Source: Brochothrix thermosphacta DSM 20171 = FSL F6-1036 (GTDB lineage: Bacteria; Bacillota; Bacilli; Lactobacillales; Listeriaceae). From it: a stretch of 64,000 nucleotides of DNA. The stretch lies in assembly GCF_036884295.1 (NCBI RefSeq), contig NZ_CP145608.1, forward strand, positions 2,226,285-2,290,284. Reading direction: 5' to 3'. Below the pieces are notes generated by a model that was given only the letters and a program-made list of their open reading frames with translations, ran no database searches and was not told where the DNA came from. Positions 9,884-17,853 of the stretch are shown here, one piece after another. Position numbers and translations under genes: made by a program. The first letter of the stretch is position 1. Every line of letters begins with the position of its first letter.

Positions 9884-10899
9884 TCAAATTCCCTCCTTGT
9901 ACGGTTGGATAAGAATAGAAAAAACGGCACGCCAATCATCGCAAAAATAATACCTAGCGGCGTTTCGTTCGGTCGATTGATTAAACGACCCACTAAATCA
10001 GCTAGCAATAAAAAGACTGCCCCATATACAATGCTGGCCGGTATAACCGCGCGATAATCAATTCCCACAAAGAAACGTACAACGTGTGGCACAATTAACC
10101 CAACAAAACTAATGGGACCCACTAACATGACTGAAAGTGCGCTTAATACAAACACAAGTATGACGGTTACAAGTTTAATGATTGACACTTTTGCGCCCAA
10201 ACCTGCAGCAATCTCATCCCCTAAATTAATTAGCGTTAAGCCACGTCCAATACTGATACTCATTATAATTGTTATGAAGAAAAAGGGTGCGATTATTTGT
10301 AAATCATCCCAATTAACGCTGGCTGATCCCCCTGAAAACCAATAGGTCATTGATTGTCCTAAATGAAACTGCAAAGAAATTAAAGAAGACAATGCGCTGA
10401 ATAACATTGACACTGCAATACCTGATAAAATCAAACGTTGCGGACTCATTGGGCGCTTCCCCATCATCGCTAAACCGTAAGTAATTGTTGTTGATACAGC
10501 TGCGCCGATACAAGCAAATATTATCAGTTGTATGTGTGATTGCCCTGGAAATAATGCCATACTTAATGCAACTGCGAATGCTGCTCCCGAACTAATCCCC
10601 ATCAAACCTGAGTCTGCCATGGGATTACGTGTAGTGGCCTGCATCATCGCCCCAGTGACTGCTAAGCTGCTTCCAACAATAATATCCGCTAATGTTCTTG
10701 GTAAGCGTAAAGAGCGAATAATTTGGTGCTGAGTATTGTCGCTATCAAATTGTGTGAATGCTTGCCATGTTGTTGATAATTCAATTGATGCGGCTCCCAA
10801 CGCAACTGATAATAACACTAACAATACAATTAAGAGAACGCCGATAGCAAGAAAAAGCGAAAGTCTTATTCGGGTAGGCGCTTTTTTTTTCTGTTTCAT
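9880..10899 (-). CDS. Ferric-siderophore ABC permease (FecCD family)
   Basis: A 339-residue FecCD-family permease with motifs RLPRTLADIIVGSSLAVTGAMMQ and VGPISFVGLIVPHVVRFFVG. It forms the membrane channel with the next gene product. The ATG at 10899 has AAAGGATAG-type ribosome sequence upstream. About 40 bases separate it from the reductase gene, so both belong to one transcript. Confidence 0.92.
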   Translation of the reverse strand: MKQKKKAPTRIRLSLFLAIGVLLIVLLVLLSVALGAASIELSTTWQAFTQFDSDNTQHQIIRSLRLPRTLADIIVGSSLAVTGAMMQATTRNPMADSGLMGISSGAAFAVALSMALFPGQSHIQLIIFACIGAAVSTTITYGLAMMGKRPMSPQRLILSGIAVSMLFSALSSLISLQFHLGQSMTYWFSGGSASVNWDDLQIIAPFFFITIIMSISIGRGLTLINLGDEIAAGLGAKVSIIKLVTVILVFVLSALSVMLVGPISFVGLIVPHVVRFFVGIDYRAVIPASIVYGAVFLLLADLVGRLINRPNETPLGIIFAMIGVPFFLFLSNRTRREFE

Positions 10900-10941
10900 G
10901 TGTTTCTATCCTTTCGCTAGCATTCACTTGAACATGACTCA

Positions 10942-11985
10942 TTAACCAAAAAATTGAGCTTTCAACGGAATGTTTTTTTCGTCAAACTTGTGATTATGCG
11001 ACGAGACTCTCCCATGAGAATGTGCCTCTGGTTCGATGTATTTTTTCACTTGATTAACGGCGTTACCGGCATCATGGAAAGCACCTGCAATTAAATGTAA
11101 TTTACCTGAATGTGAAACAACCTCTCCTGCTGCAAATATACCTGGCACATCTGATTGATTATCAAAGGATGTTTGCACATAAAAATCGTCATGTTTTTCA
11201 AGGCCGACTGTATTTTTATCGAAAATTGCGCCTTCTTCACTGTAACCATGATTAATAACAACCTCATCAACAGCAATTATCGTTTCTACCCCTGTCAGAT
11301 TATCAGTTAATACCACTTCTGCAATACGTTCACCGGTACTATCTGCGATAAAACGCGTAATCGTATGGTTACCTTTGTAAGTCGCTTGACCTGCTAAAAG
11401 CTTAGATACTTGCGATTCATGGGCTTTTAATTCCGCTTGACGATACACTAACGTGACTTCTTCTGTTAATGGCGCTAATATATTCACCCAGTCAACAGCT
11501 GAATTGCCACCACCCGAAACAAGCACTCTTTTTCCGCATAAGGCTTGTGGATCTTTCACGAGATAATGAAGATTTGTTGCTTCGTATTTTTCAGAGTCTT
11601 CGACGGTGATTTTGTTCGGTAATAAAACACCCCAACCGCTCGCCATAATCAATGTTTTACTATAATGTTTGGCTCCTGTTTCTGTCGTTACAACGAATAC
11701 GCCCTCTTCTTTATCAATCCCGATTGCTTTTTGACTTAATACAATGGTAGGGTTAAAAACCTCTGCTTGCTCAACCAAATAATCAATCACTCTTCCGCCA
11801 GGAGTTGGTGGTAAAGCACCAATATCCCATACCATTTTTTCGGTATACACATTTAGTTTCCCACCGAGACGAGGCTCGCTTTCAATAATTTTTGTTTTCA
11901 ACTCACGCAAACCACTATAAAAGGCGCTAAATAGTCCAGCCGGGCCCCCGCCTATTATTGTCACATCATATATCTCTCGTTGCAT
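10942..11985 (-). CDS. FAD-dependent ferredoxin-NADP reductase-like protein
   Basis: A 347-residue flavoprotein of the thioredoxin-reductase-like FNR group (YumC/YcgT type). The FAD motif GGGPAGLFSAFY (residues 12-23), NADPH motif VSGGGNSAVDW and C-terminal FAD motif GIFAAGEV are present. The redox CxxC of thioredoxin reductases is absent. The C-terminus carries a histidine-rich stretch, EAHSHGRVSSHNHK. Its place between the binding protein and the permeases suggests it reduces imported ferric-siderophore to release Fe(II). That role is inferred from context. RBS AAAGGAGGGATTCGC. Confidence 0.9.
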   Translation of the reverse strand: MQREIYDVTIIGGGPAGLFSAFYSGLRELKTKIIESEPRLGGKLNVYTEKMVWDIGALPPTPGGRVIDYLVEQAEVFNPTIVLSQKAIGIDKEEGVFVVTTETGAKHYSKTLIMASGWGVLLPNKITVEDSEKYEATNLHYLVKDPQALCGKRVLVSGGGNSAVDWVNILAPLTEEVTLVYRQAELKAHESQVSKLLAGQATYKGNHTITRFIADSTGERIAEVVLTDNLTGVETIIAVDEVVINHGYSEEGAIFDKNTVGLEKHDDFYVQTSFDNQSDVPGIFAAGEVVSHSGKLHLIAGAFHDAGNAVNQVKKYIEPEAHSHGRVSSHNHKFDEKNIPLKAQFFG

Positions 11986-11999
11986 GCGAATCCCTCCTT

Positions 12000-12932
12000 T
12001 TATTTAGCTACTTTGATTAACTCATCACGTACAAAATCAACTTGTTTATTTGCTGAATAAAGGTCCGTATAAAAACCGAGTGCAAATGGCATTTCTACTA
12101 AACGATTATTTTTAATGGCGGGTAAGTTTGTCCAAATCTTACTTTTATTCATATCATCCATGCCTTCATAGGTATTACGGATAATAACATCCCCTGCATA
12201 CTCAGGTAATACTTCTAATGATACTGCTACATTAAATTTATCTTTATCGATGATTTTTTTCTGAATTGCCTCTGGTGCTTTTAATTTCAGGCTTTCATAA
12301 GCAATTGCACCAATACCATACTTTTTGCCATTAATATTCATCTCTTTTAAGCCACCTTCAAAGTTTGAAACCGTTAACTTATCATAACCAGCAGCCATTA
12401 ATTTATTGTGTGAAGTGTCCACATTTTTTTCGTAATCAGCCAATGCTTTTTTAGCTTCTGCTTGTTTTCCAAGCAACTCACCCATAAATGTAACGCGTTC
12501 TTCTGTTGTCAATTTATCGTAAGGCATATAGACTGTCGGTGCTATTTTACCCAGTTTAGCTACTGCTTTTTTATCAATAACAATAATCAAATCAGGTTCT
12601 AATGCTAAAACAGCTTCTTCATCCCAAGCGTCCCAAGCACCTAAATCCTTCGTTTTCTTTGAATCAAAAACATCCTCAAGCGCTGAACCTTTTAATACAT
12701 TCGAAATCCCTACAGGTGTTACACCTAATGCATACGCGTCACCAATTACATACTGAACAAGTACACGTTTTGGTTTTTTAGGAACTTTGACATCGCCCTC
12801 ACTTGTTTTAACTGTATGCATTTCTGGTTTTTTATCTGCCGCTTTTTCCGTTTTTTCATTACCACAAGCTACCAGTAAACCAATCGCTAGAATCCCCATA
12901 ATCATTATTATTTGCTTCATTGTTTTCTTCAT
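12000..12932 (-). CDS. Ferric-siderophore-binding lipoprotein
   Basis: A 310-residue substrate-binding protein of the FecB/FhuD/FeuA class III fold. The signal peptide ends in lipobox GLLVAC (cysteine near residue 23). The body has the usual VPKKPKRVLVQY... strand, the loop LEPDLIIVIDKKAV and a central linking helix. It captures the iron complex at the cell surface for the two FecCD permeases. First gene of the operon, 14 bases from the reductase. The ATG at 12932 follows AAGGGGGG. Transcribed from the Fur-box promoter at 13092-13142. Confidence 0.93.
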   Translation of the reverse strand: MKKTMKQIIMIMGILAIGLLVACGNEKTEKAADKKPEMHTVKTSEGDVKVPKKPKRVLVQYVIGDAYALGVTPVGISNVLKGSALEDVFDSKKTKDLGAWDAWDEEAVLALEPDLIIVIDKKAVAKLGKIAPTVYMPYDKLTTEERVTFMGELLGKQAEAKKALADYEKNVDTSHNKLMAAGYDKLTVSNFEGGLKEMNINGKKYGIGAIAYESLKLKAPEAIQKKIIDKDKFNVAVSLEVLPEYAGDVIIRNTYEGMDDMNKSKIWTNLPAIKNNRLVEMPFALGFYTDLYSANKQVDFVRDELIKVAK

Positions 12933-13007
12933 TCCCCAAACCCCCCTTTATTTTTTATAACTCCTGTACATCTTGCTGTCTCTTTATCTTTAAACACTCT
13001 TCATAGC

Positions 13008-13021
13008 ACTAAGCGCTTACA
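13008..13021 (-). promoter_or_regulatory. cre-like site in the siderophore operon leader
   Basis: On the minus strand TGTAAGCGCTTAGT agrees with the CcpA consensus TGNAANCGNTNNCA at all but the last two bases. It lies between the mapped promoter and the first gene, where a bound repressor could block elongation. Confidence 0.4.
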
Positions 13022-13091
13022 AACTCTTCTAATAAAAAAAAAATCATTAGCTACAACTATTAGTTACTTTCCCTACACCCCTTCAATTGAT

Positions 13092-13110
13092 ATTGATAGT
13101 CATTCTCAAT
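13092..13110 (-). promoter_or_regulatory. Fur box
   Basis: This 19-base imperfect palindrome (ATTGATAGTCATTCTCAAT) contains the 7-1-7 core TGATAGT-C-ATTCTCA. That core differs from the Fur consensus TGATAATNATTATCA at two positions. It sits directly downstream of the -10 box at 13114-13119, covering the expected transcription start, so Fur-Fe would block the siderophore operon. Confidence 0.8.
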
Positions 13111-13113
13111 TAG

Positions 13114-13142
13114 ATTATAAAGAGTTATCATCTACAAATCAA
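13114..13142 (-). promoter_or_regulatory. Promoter of the siderophore uptake operon
   Basis: On the minus strand TTGATT (13142-13137), a 17-base spacer and a perfect TATAAT (13119-13114) point toward the binding-protein gene. Confidence 0.75.
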
Positions 13143-13203
13143 TCTCTTTTAAAGATATATATTCAAACGCTCTATAACCCTTCTATTACCGTCACATTTC
13201 CGA

Positions 13204-13250
13204 CAAAAAAAACAGTACCCTGACAAAATATGTCAACATACTGTTTTCTC
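13204..13250 (-). terminator. Terminator of the cel-PTS/mupG operon, TGAC-N7-GTCA type
   Basis: The arms 13211-13224 and 13231-13245 pair, followed on the minus strand by a TTTTTTTT tract. The stem core TGACANNNTTTTGTCAGG-like sequence recurs at three other sites in this window (see findings). Confidence 0.85.
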
Positions 13251-13288
13251 TCATTAATGATTATTTTATTGAACGTTTGGTTTTGCTT

Positions 13289-14377
13289 TTATTTTTTCTC
13301 GCGTAGTCCGAAAGATTCCCACGGTTGTAAGCGTTCAAGCAAGTACAATTCTTCTGGTACAATATGACCGACAATATTTGTCGTTCCTGTATTTTCCATT
13401 GTTTGTAAAGCTACATTCATTTCGCCTTTATAACGTGAGTCACCATTATTATCAATTGTAACATCACCTGCTTTGATTTCAGTTGTGTTATGAGGTTCAA
13501 ATGATTCATTTTTATATTTAACACGCGATTGCGTACTACGCACAACATAAGCTGAAACATCGCCACGGTTATGGTGTGGTTCCTCAAACATTATAATATT
13601 TTCGGTTGTATTGTTTTCTGCTGCTGGAACAACATCAAACTCTAGTTTATAACGGTTTAACTCACCTAATGCTTTTAATTCTGCTTCAGATGCGTACATG
13701 TTACCGATGATTAAATCATCGATTAAACCTGTTTGCCATAAATCTTTAGCTTGCACAATGATTGATTGACCACGGTGTTCTTCCAATGTTGGTAAACCTT
13801 TTCCAGCTGCATCCCATGGGCCATAAGCTGCGTGTTGTGAAGAAATCATTGCTGCTGTTTTAATGCCATGATCTTTAAACATTTTTGATGTTTCTGTAAA
13901 ATGTTTACGTGACAACGCTGTATACGGGCGTGGATAGAAGTTATGACAACCAATAATGTTTTCACGATTTGCTTGATACGATAAAATCGTTTCAAGGTAT
14001 TTAGTACCGATACTGACATTTAATTCGATTTTCAAGTCACACGGATCCAATGACATGATTGCTTCTTCATGACCACTAAAGCCCATATCTAAACGAATGC
14101 CTGCTAAATGGTACTCTTCTTTTAATTTCGAAATGCCTGTGTAGTCAATCCCTAAGTCTTCAAAAACTTCTGGCGCCACATCAGCAATCACTTCAATACC
14201 TAAATCAGCTGCAAATTTATTTACATCTTTCATTTTTTGACGTTCACTTTCACTGTCTAACGAGATTAGACAGGTGAAAATACGAGTAAAACCATATTTA
14301 TGTGCTAATTCAATATAAGCAGTAATTTCACTTGTTTCACTGTGTTGTGGGTAAACAGAAAATCCTAATCGTCTCAT
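13289..14377 (-). CDS. DUF871 / MupG-family 6-phospho-N-acetylmuramidase
   Basis: A 362-residue protein of the DUF871 family: an N-terminal TIM barrel (residues 1 to about 240) and a C-terminal cyclophilin-like beta domain. Family motifs are RRLGFSVYPQHS at the start, GCHNFYPRPYTALS in the barrel and GLPTLEEHR. Staphylococcal MupG of this family hydrolyses intracellular MurNAc-6-phosphate-GlcNAc delivered by a PTS. Being last in an operon with a complete cellobiose-type PTS supports hydrolysis of a phosphorylated disaccharide. The exact sugar is inferred. I start at the ATG at 14377 (GTGAGG upstream); an upstream in-frame extension lacks a ribosome site. Confidence 0.85.
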   Translation of the reverse strand: MRRLGFSVYPQHSETSEITAYIELAHKYGFTRIFTCLISLDSESERQKMKDVNKFAADLGIEVIADVAPEVFEDLGIDYTGISKLKEEYHLAGIRLDMGFSGHEEAIMSLDPCDLKIELNVSIGTKYLETILSYQANRENIIGCHNFYPRPYTALSRKHFTETSKMFKDHGIKTAAMISSQHAAYGPWDAAGKGLPTLEEHRGQSIIVQAKDLWQTGLIDDLIIGNMYASEAELKALGELNRYKLEFDVVPAAENNTTENIIMFEEPHHNRGDVSAYVVRSTQSRVKYKNESFEPHNTTEIKAGDVTIDNNGDSRYKGEMNVALQTMENTGTTNIVGHIVPEELYLLERLQPWESFGLREKK

Positions 14378-14450
14378 TAATAAAAACCTCACTTTTATTT
14401 TTTTTAAGAAAAGCCACATACGAAAACTCGCATATGGCTTTAAATTTTAA

Positions 14451-15722
14451 TTATTTGCTCTCAGCTTTATGTTCTTCAACTTCAACGCGTGAAGACATCG
14501 CAACGAATGGTATATAGATTAATGTCGCGACTAAAATGATTACGATACTTAGTACCGCCCCTGTCCACGATTGTGTTGTAAGGAAACCATTGATAACCGG
14601 TGGTGTTACCCACGGAGTTGCAATTGTTGCTGCTGGAACAAAGCTTAACTTAGTTGCCCAGTAAGCAATTGTTACAGAAACCATCGGAGTGATGATAAAC
14701 GGAATAAACAATACAGGGTTTAAGATGATTGGTAAACCAAACATCAACGGCTCATTAATATTAAAGAGACCTGGACCTGTTGCAATTCCCCCAACAGTTG
14801 TATATTGCTTATTACGACGGCCAACAATAAAGATGGCAATAATCAAAGCAATTGTTGTTCCTGATCCACCCATGTTAACAAAGGCATCTAAGAACGGTTT
14901 GTTAATGATATATGGTGCTGCATGACCTGCTTCAAGTGCTGCTGCATTTTCTGCAATAGCTGGTAAGTTGATTGTTTGTAAGAATGGGTCGATAATGTTT
15001 GCCCCATGAATACCGAATGTCCATAAGAATACAGGTACAAACGCTAGGATTAAACCAGCTACCCAAGTGTTTGTTAAGCCCATAAATGGTTGTTGAATTG
15101 TATTATAGAATGCTGTAATAATGTCTGGCATGTTAAATGATGTCGAGATAATTGTACGAACTAATGCAAATGCACCGATTGTAATAATCGCTGGTAACAA
15201 CGCAGCAAATGATTTCGCAACTGCTGGTGGTACTGTATCTGGCATTTTAATCATTAATTTTGGACTACCTGATAAACGTGAAAATAATTCTGCTGATAAA
15301 AGTGCAATAATAAGTGATATAAAGATTCCGGCTGTACCAGTCGTCATTCCAGAAAGTCCACCTTCACCAAATGTACCAAATGTAAGGTATGTCGCTACAC
15401 TGATAACACCTGCTGATAAACCATCTTTGTTATAACCTCTCGCTAAGTGATAAGCAACTGTAAACGCTATCAATATTGACATGAAACCAAATGTGGCATT
15501 CCACATGTTTCCGCCCCACTGAGTCCATACATCATGCGGCCAAATCTTATCCATTAAGTTCTGATAAGCTTTGATCGGTAAGTTGTTAATCAATACTGCA
15601 AAAGATCCTAAAATTGTTAAAGGCATTAGTGTTACAAATCCGTCACGAACCGCGATTAGATGACGTTGTGTACCTATTTTTGCTGCAATTGGTACGAATT
15701 TTTCCTCTAAAAATTTAAACAT
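14451..15722 (-). CDS. celB: Cellobiose/lactose-family PTS EIIC
   Basis: A 423-residue membrane transporter of the Lac (cellobiose/chitobiose) PTS family. Motifs include RDGFVTLMPLTILGSFAVLINNLP near the N-terminus, GNMWNATFGFMS, and GPGLFNINEPLMFGLPIILNP in the second half. It imports and presents a beta-linked disaccharide for phosphorylation by IIB. The real start is the ATG at 15722 (AAAGGAAGTGGGAAC upstream); upstream in-frame codons fall in the spacer after IIA. Gene order is IIB, IIA, IIC, mupG. Confidence 0.92.
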   Translation of the reverse strand: MFKFLEEKFVPIAAKIGTQRHLIAVRDGFVTLMPLTILGSFAVLINNLPIKAYQNLMDKIWPHDVWTQWGGNMWNATFGFMSILIAFTVAYHLARGYNKDGLSAGVISVATYLTFGTFGEGGLSGMTTGTAGIFISLIIALLSAELFSRLSGSPKLMIKMPDTVPPAVAKSFAALLPAIITIGAFALVRTIISTSFNMPDIITAFYNTIQQPFMGLTNTWVAGLILAFVPVFLWTFGIHGANIIDPFLQTINLPAIAENAAALEAGHAAPYIINKPFLDAFVNMGGSGTTIALIIAIFIVGRRNKQYTTVGGIATGPGLFNINEPLMFGLPIILNPVLFIPFIITPMVSVTIAYWATKLSFVPAATIATPWVTPPVINGFLTTQSWTGAVLSIVIILVATLIYIPFVAMSSRVEVEEHKAESK

Positions 15723-15799
15723 GTTCCCACTTCCTTTTTGTGTTTTTATATAGACGCCCAATAAAGGGCGCTATTTATTTGTTGATAATCGATTTACAA

Positions 15800-16111
15800 T
15801 TAAGCGATGCGCTCATATAAATCAATCACTTCTACTGCTAAATCTTTAAAAGTAATCGCATTCATTAAATGGTCTTGACTATGGATAAGTAAAAGTGATA
15901 CTTCTACTTTTTCACCCTTAGCTTCTTGTGTTAATAAACCAGTTTGTGAATGGTGTGCTTCCACCAAGTTTTTGTTTGCCTCTTCGATTTTAGCACGCGC
16001 TTCTTCAATCTTACCGGCTTTAGCCAATTGAATAGCTTCCATACAGTCACTCTTAACATTTCCACTGTTCATGATTAATCCCATGATTGCTTGTAATAAT
16101 TCTTCATTCAT
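15800..16111 (-). CDS. celC: Cellobiose/lactose-family PTS EIIA
   Basis: A 103-residue all-helical trimeric IIA. The active histidine is in LLLIHSQDHLM (His77), with the metal-binding Asp80 three residues on, as in lactose-family IIA. It passes phosphate from HPr to the IIB encoded 14 bases upstream. RBS AAGGAGCG lies before the ATG at 16111. Confidence 0.93.
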   Translation of the reverse strand: MNEELLQAIMGLIMNSGNVKSDCMEAIQLAKAGKIEEARAKIEEANKNLVEAHHSQTGLLTQEAKGEKVEVSLLLIHSQDHLMNAITFKDLAVEVIDLYERIA

Positions 16112-16125
16112 AATTTAAACGCTCC

Positions 16126-16440
16126 TTATTTCTCCATTAATTCTACTGCACGATTCAGAACGTTTGCGCCATTCATCATACCGTAGTCTGCCATGTTGAT
16201 TACTTCTACAGGTATATCTTTACCTGCCAATTTACCTTCCATTTGACCTTGTAAGTAACGTACTTGTGGTCCTAATAATAGAACATCAATTGTTTTGCTA
16301 CCTAAAATTTGATCAACTTCACTTGCTGATACTGCAAAGATTTCAGATTCTAATCCTTTTTCTTTTGCAGCCGCTTCCATTTTTGTCACTAATAAACTTG
16401 TGCTCATACCTGCTGAACAAACTAACATAATTGTTTTCAT
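16126..16440 (-). CDS. celA: Cellobiose/lactose-family PTS EIIB
   Basis: A 104-residue IIB with the phosphorylated cysteine in the N-terminal P-loop MLVCSAGMSTS (Cys8). Promoter-proximal gene of the operon; AGGAGGCGGAAACGT precedes the ATG at 16440. It transfers phosphate from IIA to the sugar on IIC. Confidence 0.93.
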   Translation of the reverse strand: MKTIMLVCSAGMSTSLLVTKMEAAAKEKGLESEIFAVSASEVDQILGSKTIDVLLLGPQVRYLQGQMEGKLAGKDIPVEVINMADYGMMNGANVLNRAVELMEK

Positions 16441-16478
16441 ACGTTTCCGCCTCCTATGGCTCGATTACTTATAAATCT

Positions 16479-16507
16479 AGAATAACACACAATGGTCTAT
16501 ACCACAA
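16479..16507 (-). promoter_or_regulatory. Promoter of the cel-PTS/mupG operon
   Basis: On the minus strand TTGTGG (16507-16502), a 17-base spacer and the extended -10 TGTTATTCT (16487-16479). The palindrome at 16493-16504 overlaps the -35 box and spacer. Confidence 0.65.
16493..16504. promoter_or_regulatory. dre-like operator TGGTCTATACCA
   Basis: A 12-base palindrome with one central mismatch. It resembles the NagR (YvoA)/DasR operator core TGGTCTAGACCA, bound by GntR/HutC repressors that sense amino-sugar phosphates. The identical 12-mer occurs at 43859-43870 before the nagP-like PTS operon. Confidence 0.65.
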
Positions 16508-16671
16508 TAAAGAAATCGCTTCCATTGCTGTTTTAACGGTGTTTATAAGCTATTTTAGTTAATTGGTACAGTCCAAAAAATAACGCTTACATTGTATAAT
16601 AGACTAATTGGGACATTTTTTAAATAAGTTTGAAATAACTAAAAAATATAGTCATTTCTATACATTCCTAT

Positions 16672-17838
16672 TTAAAAATGCTCATAGAATAAGGCAGACA
16701 TCTGTGGTAATGCCTTTTCCCATTCTAACTTAATTTTATCAGATAAATCTGACAATGCATATCTTTCAATCATCGAAATATTTAAATAACCTAGCATTGC
16801 AGATGAAAACGTTGTGATATCAAGATGTAATAAGTCATTTGGTTGGTTTTCTTCCATTATTTCTTTTACAGTACCATCCGTTTCTATTCTATAGACACCT
16901 GCATTCCACGGTGCAAATTTATCGGCAATTTTCAAATGTAAGGGTGCTGTCAACTCTGCCCATTGATACTTTTCTAAGAACGGTTTTACGTCTACGATAC
17001 GTACCATTTCATGTTGGACGAGTTCTTTCTTAAACTGCGGATCATTAAAATCAAAGCCTAGATAATCATTTACAATCGCTGAACCCTTTATTTCATTAAC
17101 ACTCGCACTATGAGAGCTAATAAAACGCCACAACGCTTGTTCAGCTTGAACGTTACTGGCAACAAAATCGTTCACCATAAATGTTAAACCTTTTAACGAG
17201 TATCGTACATACCCTTTGATTTCACCTTCTTTATGATAAACACCAAAAAAGCTATCCGCTTCACGACGTTCAATTCTATTCCACCAAGCAGCCTCTCTTT
17301 GAACCATTCCAGTACGTTTCAAAGCTTCTTTATTATGAAACGCCTGAACGGCTTGAAACTCTTTTTTATCATTATATTCAAAACTGAAACGGTGTACATC
17401 ATCCATTTCTTTTCCGAAATTTGGAAATTGTGCTGTCGGAATCGTATAATTGATACGATCTACAAACAACTCCCAACCAAAGTAACGATAAAATGATACC
17501 GAATAAGGTGCCAACACAGAAACGATTTCACCTTTCTCACGCATTTTTACTAATAATTCCATAATCAATTGTTTCATAATACCTCTATTACGGTATTCAG
17601 GATAAGTGGAAACAAAACCAACGCCACCCATTTTGTAAGAAACTGTATTGATGGTCATATTCAATGGTAGAGACATAATTAAGCCCGCTAAAGAGCCTTC
17701 TTCGTAAGCGCCTAACGTAATGCTGTTTTCTAACCAATAACTAAAATCCTTACGACGTTCACCACTATAGGGTGTAAAACAATAATCCCGCAAACGATGG
17801 GCAATTTCAAAATCTTCTTTAGGGATAATTTTAATCAT
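16672..17838 (-). CDS. Eis-type GNAT N-acetyltransferase
   Basis: A 388-residue protein with the three-part Eis architecture. The N-terminal GNAT domain contains the acetyl-CoA loop VSTYPEYRNRGIMKQL (near residues 75-90). A second GNAT-like fold and a C-terminal SCP2-like domain with a terminal carboxylate (ALFYEHF) follow. Eis enzymes acetylate amines on aminoglycosides, peptides or proteins; the substrate here is unknown. It starts 15 bases after the GH1 glucosidase stop, so the two are co-transcribed. RBS AAGGAGGAATTTAA. Confidence 0.85.
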   Translation of the reverse strand: MIKIIPKEDFEIAHRLRDYCFTPYSGERRKDFSYWLENSITLGAYEEGSLAGLIMSLPLNMTINTVSYKMGGVGFVSTYPEYRNRGIMKQLIMELLVKMREKGEIVSVLAPYSVSFYRYFGWELFVDRINYTIPTAQFPNFGKEMDDVHRFSFEYNDKKEFQAVQAFHNKEALKRTGMVQREAAWWNRIERREADSFFGVYHKEGEIKGYVRYSLKGLTFMVNDFVASNVQAEQALWRFISSHSASVNEIKGSAIVNDYLGFDFNDPQFKKELVQHEMVRIVDVKPFLEKYQWAELTAPLHLKIADKFAPWNAGVYRIETDGTVKEIMEENQPNDLLHLDITTFSSAMLGYLNISMIERYALSDLSDKIKLEWEKALPQMSALFYEHF

Positions 17839-17853
17839 TTAAATTCCTCCTTC

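Noticed and set aside
12912..13223. 103-codon plus-strand frame across the siderophore promoter
   Set aside because: It overlaps the Fur box and promoter on the other strand, has no ribosome site and low-complexity sequence.
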